Shown here: positions 43,205 through 46,498 of the stretch, in pieces
Layout of the letters: every line of letters begins with the position of its first letter
Position numbering within the stretch: position 1 is the stretch's first letter
Assembly (NCBI GenBank): GCA_030603385.1
Contig: JAUVXW010000036.1
Span: 1-46,498, forward strand
Reading direction: 5' to 3'
Source of the DNA: Promethearchaeota archaeon
GTDB taxonomy: Archaea; Asgardarchaeota; Lokiarchaeia; Sigyniarchaeales; SOKP01
DNA length: 46,498 bases
Program-made: the position numbers and the translations under genes
The notes under the pieces: model-generated
Database searches by the model: none
What the model was told of the DNA's origin: nothing
Seen by the model: the letters and a program-made list of their open reading frames with translations, nothing else

Positions 43205-43573
43205 TTAAAATCTAAAGCTTGTATCGGCATTGGCAATTAACTCTGTTAAATCGTCATAATTGATGATTTTCAAGTTTTCATACTCAACTAAGTCTTCTTT
43301 TGTTATTCCCGCCTCATTTAAAGCAGATTCAATTAGATATACTTCTAAATCAGATAAATCTGCCATTTCTAATACCTCTGTCAAAGGATCCATTCCAACT
43401 GCTTCCGGATTGCAATACTTATTAAACAAATAAACAGCATCACCCGTTAATACAACTTTACAGTCAATAATTTCTCCTAGAGCTGTGAATCCTGAGCCAA
43501 TCCTTATTGCCTCAATTGCTGAATTTCTCCCTATAGGTGATTGGTCACTTATTACTACTACTGATTCTATCAT
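43205..43573 (-). CDS. DsrF/TusC-like sulfur-relay subunit
   Basis: 122 residues, ATG start. The sequence IESVVVISDQSPIGRNSAIEAIRIGSGF is the beginning of DsrF/TusC-type alpha/beta subunits, and KVVLTGDAVYLFNK is their second strand. DsrF forms the middle of the DsrEFH heterohexamer and has no required active cysteine. It sits four bases after the DsrE-like gene in an arrangement found wherever DsrEFH occurs. Confidence 0.8.
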   Translation of the reverse strand: MIESVVVISDQSPIGRNSAIEAIRIGSGFTALGEIIDCKVVLTGDAVYLFNKYCNPEAVGMDPLTEVLEMADLSDLEVYLIESALNEAGITKEDLVEYENLKIINYDDLTELIANADTSFRF

Positions 43574-43576
43574 GAT

Positions 43577-43945
43577 TTAACCTCCAGTTCCAAATACTAA
43601 TAATTTATCCGCTTCTATTGCCCAATTTGAAAAATCTCCTAATCCCTCTTCAGTCGCACCTTCAATGAATTCTGACTCTTTTAACCCAGTTATGCTAACC
43701 CATGTACTACAGCCAGCAACTGGAATGCTATTATCCTTGCTAAATTGTTCGATTTTCTCTGGGATGTTGCGAATAGACGTTCCACAGCTTATATCCTTTT
43801 TAAGATTATATACTCCTGTACCAAAGAAAAATATGCCCCTAATTTCATGCCCCTTTCTAATCGCAGCTTTACCTATTTCGATCAGCGAATCAACTGCTTG
43901 ATATTTGTAAGGTTCTGTGCTAATAAAGAAAACATATTTGGACAT
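43577..43945 (-). CDS. DsrE/TusD-like sulfur-relay subunit
   Basis: 122 residues, ATG start with GGAGAT before it. C79 in PVAGCSTWVSITGL corresponds to the active Cys of DsrE/TusD, which receives sulfur from TusA. A second Cys at 54 (DISCGTS) is in a less conserved position. It is the catalytic subunit of the DsrEFH relay. The gene follows tusA by 28 bases. dsrAB (sulfite reductase) is not in the window, so the relay here is not proved to serve dissimilatory sulfur metabolism. Confidence 0.82.
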   Translation of the reverse strand: MSKYVFFISTEPYKYQAVDSLIEIGKAAIRKGHEIRGIFFFGTGVYNLKKDISCGTSIRNIPEKIEQFSKDNSIPVAGCSTWVSITGLKESEFIEGATEEGLGDFSNWAIEADKLLVFGTGG

Positions 43946-43973
43946 AGTATCTCCAAACTCCGTTTTATAGGTT

Positions 43974-44198
43974 TTAACCCTTCTTAATGATAAAAATTAA
44001 ATTTCCATTGTCTTCCTTGAGTTCGACTAATTCATCACCGATCTTATTTAAAAGAGCGGGAATATCCTTTTTTGCTCCAACATCGTCAACAATTACCTCA
44101 ATGACTTGACCAGAACTTAAGTTTTTTAATTCCTTCTTAGTTTTCAATACTGGCATAGGACACTTCAATCCAGTATAATCAAAGGTTTTATCAGCCAT
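43974..44198 (-). CDS. tusA: TusA-like sulfur carrier protein, first copy
   Basis: 74 residues from ATG at 44198; a TTG three codons upstream (44207) is also in frame. The motif is GLKCPMPVLKTKKEL with the persulfide Cys next to Pro-X-Pro. It heads the sulfur-relay/hdr gene block. Divergent from the Lrp-type regulator, 258 bases away. In known systems TusA takes sulfur from a cysteine desulfurase or rhodanese and hands it to DsrE. Its pairing with a second TusA at the far end of the cluster is notable. Confidence 0.88.
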   Translation of the reverse strand: MADKTFDYTGLKCPMPVLKTKKELKNLSSGQVIEVIVDDVGAKKDIPALLNKIGDELVELKEDNGNLIFIIKKG

Positions 44199-44262
44199 TT
44201 TTTTCAACTTTTTTAGTTTTTTTGTATGTTTTTTATTTACATTTTATAAGTGATTTATTCTT

Positions 44263-44369
44263 AAATATCACAAATACAAAGTCTTATTTAAAGTTAAAGT
44301 ACATAATATAAAAATACTTCGAGAAAAAAACACATATCATAATAGACCCTTTTAAATAAATATCACAAA
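44263..44369. promoter_or_regulatory. direct repeat AAATATCACAAA, two copies, between tusA and the Lrp regulator
   Basis: Identical 12-mers lie at 44263-44274 and 44358-44369, each followed by a similar A-rich stretch (TACAAAG and CAAAAAG). They sit in the shared promoter region of the sulfur/hdr block and the Lrp-type gene. They could be sites for that regulator. Confidence 0.4.
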
Positions 44370-44456
44370 CAAAAAGTTTAAATTAACTTTTACATATAAA
44401 TAGATAGGAGTCAAAAAAACTCTAAATAACGAAACATATATTTCATAAATATTGCT

Positions 44457-44921
44457 ATGACAGAAATTGTAGAACTTGACCAAAAAGATAAGCAGATACT
44501 AACAATCTTACAATCGAATGCTAAAGCATCATTACGTGACATAGAAAGTGTTACTGATTTAAGTACAACTTCGATCCGTATGCGAATTAATAGATTAAAA
44601 GAAAAAAAAATAATAAAACAATATCTTACATTAATTGATTGTCGTTATTTGGGCTATCGTGAAATGGTTATGGCGTCATTGAGAGTTAATTCTTCATATC
44701 CTATGGAAGATGTTAAGAGAAAGATTGAGGATATGGATAAAATTAAATACGCTTACGTAATTACGGGGGAATACCCTTTATTCATTATGGCAAAATGTTT
44801 AAATCATCAAGATTCTATGAGTCTTATTGAAAATTTAAGAAACCTTCCAGGAATAAAGGAAGTGAAGACGCAAATAGTCTTAGATAGAATTAAAGAAGAT
44901 CCCACTATAATCATTCCTTGA
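44457..44921 (+). CDS. Lrp/AsnC-family transcription regulator
   Basis: 154 residues, ATG start. The N-terminal helix-turn-helix (DKQILTILQSNAKASLRDIE, then STTSIRMRINRLKEKKIIKQY) binds DNA, and residues 70-150 form the RAM effector-binding domain (YVITGEYPLFIMAKC, GIKEVKTQIVLDRI). Such proteins form dimers to octamers and often sense amino acids or related small molecules. It is transcribed divergently from the tusA-hdr block and is the best candidate for its control; that is inference from position. Confidence 0.88.
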   Translation: MTEIVELDQKDKQILTILQSNAKASLRDIESVTDLSTTSIRMRINRLKEKKIIKQYLTLIDCRYLGYREMVMASLRVNSSYPMEDVKRKIEDMDKIKYAYVITGEYPLFIMAKCLNHQDSMSLIENLRNLPGIKEVKTQIVLDRIKEDPTIIIP

Positions 44922-45078
44922 TTTAAATTTTTGTTTGAATCTTCATCGTTTTATTTATATTTAAACAAAAAATTTCATGAAAGGTAAAATCAGCGTAAAC
45001 ACGTACAACAAAAAAAGCGATCATTAAAATGAGATCCATGATTACTTGAGAAACTACAGCAGCGGAGGGCGTAAAAAT

Positions 45079-45633
45079 TTATGATTCTAAAGATAATGGT
45101 TTATATTTTGAATATAATTTATCAATGATAGCATTGAAAGCATTACGAACTCCTTGTCCCGTTTTTGCTGATGTTAAGTAATATCCGAGAAAATTTCGTT
45201 TTTTAACAAGTTCTTCAATTTTCGTTTTATCAAAACTGTTTTCCTTAATTAAATCTACCTTATTGGCAAATAAAACAATAGGAATATCGCTACAATACTT
45301 TTTTAACTCATTATCCCAATTATCTATATGTTCAAAACTTTCTTTACCTAAATCATTATCTTCAAGGCTATAAACAATTATGCAACCTTTACTTTCTCTA
45401 TAAAATAATGGATGTAAAAAATTAAAATCATCTTGACCTGCAATATCCCAGAAATTTAAACTTATTAAGTCTCCCTTAATTTCTTTATCATATTTTGAAA
45501 ATTGGGCACCTATGGTTTTGATATAATCTTTTTCAAAAGTTCCCTTTGTGAATTTTTTTACTAAAGATGTTTTTCCGACCCCTCCATCTCCTATTATGCA
45601 TATCTTAAATCCAAATTCTTGAGAATTAGTCAT
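45079..45633 (-). CDS. Rab/Ras-like small GTPase
   Basis: 184 residues, ATG start. All G motifs are present: G1 GDGGVGKT (15-22), a switch I Thr (T40), G3 WDIAGQ (62-67, with Q67), G4 NKVD (124-127) and G5 SAK (155-157). The WDIAGQ form is Rab/Arf/Ran-like rather than bacterial. There is no C-terminal Cys, so it is not prenylated. Lokiarchaeia encode dozens of such GTPases, thought to work on membranes or the cytoskeleton with roadblock and longin partners. It starts 90 bases after a TPR/longin-like gene on the same strand. Confidence 0.93.
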   Translation of the reverse strand: MTNSQEFGFKICIIGDGGVGKTSLVKKFTKGTFEKDYIKTIGAQFSKYDKEIKGDLISLNFWDIAGQDDFNFLHPLFYRESKGCIIVYSLEDNDLGKESFEHIDNWDNELKKYCSDIPIVLFANKVDLIKENSFDKTKIEELVKKRNFLGYYLTSAKTGQGVRNAFNAIIDKLYSKYKPLSLES

Positions 45634-45722
45634 TTATCGGTTAAGAATTTCGCAATAATATTATACTTTAATGTTAACTTAGGTGTTTTTTAATATAAAA
45701 CTTTGGCTCACTGTATTATTAG

Positions 45723-46498
45723 TCAATGTTCACTAATTACCACACTTTTTTTGATGAAAATATCTGTAATTAAAGTTTCTAGTAAGGGGATATCTTTCAA
45801 ACGAATAATCTGGTTTACTTGAAAAGATTTAAGTAAATTTTGCCAGATCTTCTCTTCCTTTTGGATGTGATCTATAAATTTTTTTGTTTTTTGAAGGGCG
45901 TAGTAGGAATCACCTTTAAATATATAGGATATAAAAAAAGGCGGAATTGATTTCATTAGAAGAGTATATTCACCGAAGACTGCTCTGTCCAATCCCTCAG
46001 AAAACATTTCTCTAATAAAATAATCGATTGTGGTTAAAAAACCGCCAAAGATTTGGGAATCAATAGATGTTTCCTCTACAAATGAGTGAGAGAATAAAAG
46101 TCTACCACCCTCCGAAACAATAAGAAGTAGAATAGGTTTCTCATCTAAAAGTTCTGGTATCTCAACAGCTCGTCTTCTCACCATTTTCTCCATTTGATCC
46201 ATCACTCCAGCGAACTTCCAACGTTCAGATAAAGAGGATCTTGATTCTTTTAACTTCTCCCATAAGTCTAATTGTTTAAGTATTTGATCATGTTCAAAGG
46301 AAATTTTCATTGCTAAGCGTTTCATGCTATAGGACTCTGCAATCTTCTGTGCTTGAGTCAAAAACAGTCGGGCTGATTTTATATCAAAATTTAATAAAGC
46401 TAATTTAGCCTGAAGTATGAAAGATTCACAAAAAACAAAATATGAATGTTGTTTCTCCGCGATAGTTGATAATTTAGTGATGTAATTATTTAATTCGG
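45723..46498 (-). CDS. TPR protein with longin/roadblock-like C-terminal domain (5' end outside window)
   Basis: The frame is open to the window edge. A TTG at 46361 gives only 212 residues and cuts through a repeat. The edge region (ESFILQAKLALLNFDIKSAR, then AQKIAESYSMKRLAMKISFE) is a run of TPR-like helix pairs. After a linker, residues starting EKPILLLIVSEGGRLLFSHS, with FGEYTLLMKS and ISYIFKGDSYYALQKTKKF, form a beta-alpha pattern like longin or roadblock domains. Because it directly precedes a Rab-like GTPase gene, it may be its regulator or effector. Similar pairings are known to me as typical of Asgard genomes. The domain call is moderate. Confidence 0.7.
   Translation of the reverse strand, partial: ELNNYITKLSTIAEKQHSYFVFCESFILQAKLALLNFDIKSARLFLTQAQKIAESYSMKRLAMKISFEHDQILKQLDLWEKLKESRSSLSERWKFAGVMDQMEKMVRRRAVEIPELLDEKPILLLIVSEGGRLLFSHSFVEETSIDSQIFGGFLTTIDYFIREMFSEGLDRAVFGEYTLLMKSIPPFFISYIFKGDSYYALQKTKKFIDHIQKEEKIWQNLLKSFQVNQIIRLKDIPLLETLITDIFIKKSVVISEH

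Noticed and set aside
34326..44198. Reverse or forward dissimilatory sulfite reductase operon
   Set aside because: DsrE, DsrF and DsrH homologues are present but no dsrA, dsrB, dsrC or dsrMK; the relay is joined to Hdr genes instead.
44922..45078. Possible small RNA or tRNA between the Lrp gene and the GTPase
   Set aside because: No cloverleaf or conserved T-loop; only a slightly GC-richer patch is visible.
1..46498. CRISPR arrays, insertion sequences, att sites or replication origin
   Set aside because: No regularly spaced repeats, transposase motifs, terminal inverted repeats or ORB-like clusters were seen by eye.

Overview
The window is AT-rich and archaeal, and its protein content points to an Asgard archaeon of the Lokiarchaeia type. 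The signs are a Rab-like small GTPase beside a TPR/longin-like protein, two roadblock/LC7 proteins, an AN1 zinc finger, a von Willebrand A protein with two RING/PHD-like zinc fingers, a secreted protein with a Loki-CTERM-like tail, an archaeal MetG, and HdrABC. Many genes start with TTG or GTG after a clear GGAGG-type ribosome binding site. No rRNA, tRNA, CRISPR array or insertion sequence was recognised.

Layout. 1-1745: end of a zinc-ribbon protein, a short leucine-rich-repeat protein and two small membrane proteins. 1746-2325: non-coding DNA with TACACA boxes and a 34-residue ORF. 2326-5272: bactofilin, a coiled-coil/ribbon-helix-helix protein and an MFS exporter, followed by a relic of a second MFS gene. 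5415-13978: metallo-hydrolase, AN1 protein, glycyl radical enzyme, membrane alpha/beta hydrolase, B-box-like protein, acyl-CoA thioesterase, the tail of a lost amino acid permease, a glycyl-radical-type activating enzyme and a PfkB kinase. 14073-19514: a secreted protein, a winged-helix protein, a tandem pair of glyoxalase-II-like hydrolases, a GC-richer and probably acquired radical SAM gene, and two roadblock proteins. 19573-28660: a giant surface protein, an M20 peptidase, the vWA/zinc-finger protein and metG. 28662-34136: three unrecognised or weakly recognised proteins including a P-loop ATPase, a HEAT-like protein and a two-domain iron-sulfur flavoprotein.

34326-44198 is the centrepiece. 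Twelve consecutive minus-strand genes run, in transcription order, TusA, DsrE/TusD, DsrF/TusC, DsrH/TusB, DsrE2, HdrC, HdrB, HdrA, MvhD, an MvhG-like hydrogenase small subunit, an FrhB protein interrupted by a GltD-like NAD(P)H oxidoreductase, and a second TusA. A protein-sulfur relay is thus physically joined to a heterodisulfide-reductase-type electron-bifurcating complex that has no hydrogenase large subunit in the window and has its own flavin/NAD(P)H input module. My inference is a complex that exchanges electrons between NAD(P)H (or F420), ferredoxin and a carrier-bound sulfur species. A divergent Lrp/AsnC regulator sits at its head. A 14-base T tract lies between the sulfur-relay half and hdrC, so there may be two transcripts.

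The right end (45079 to the window edge) holds the Rab-like GTPase and its TPR/longin-like neighbour, which continues outside the window.
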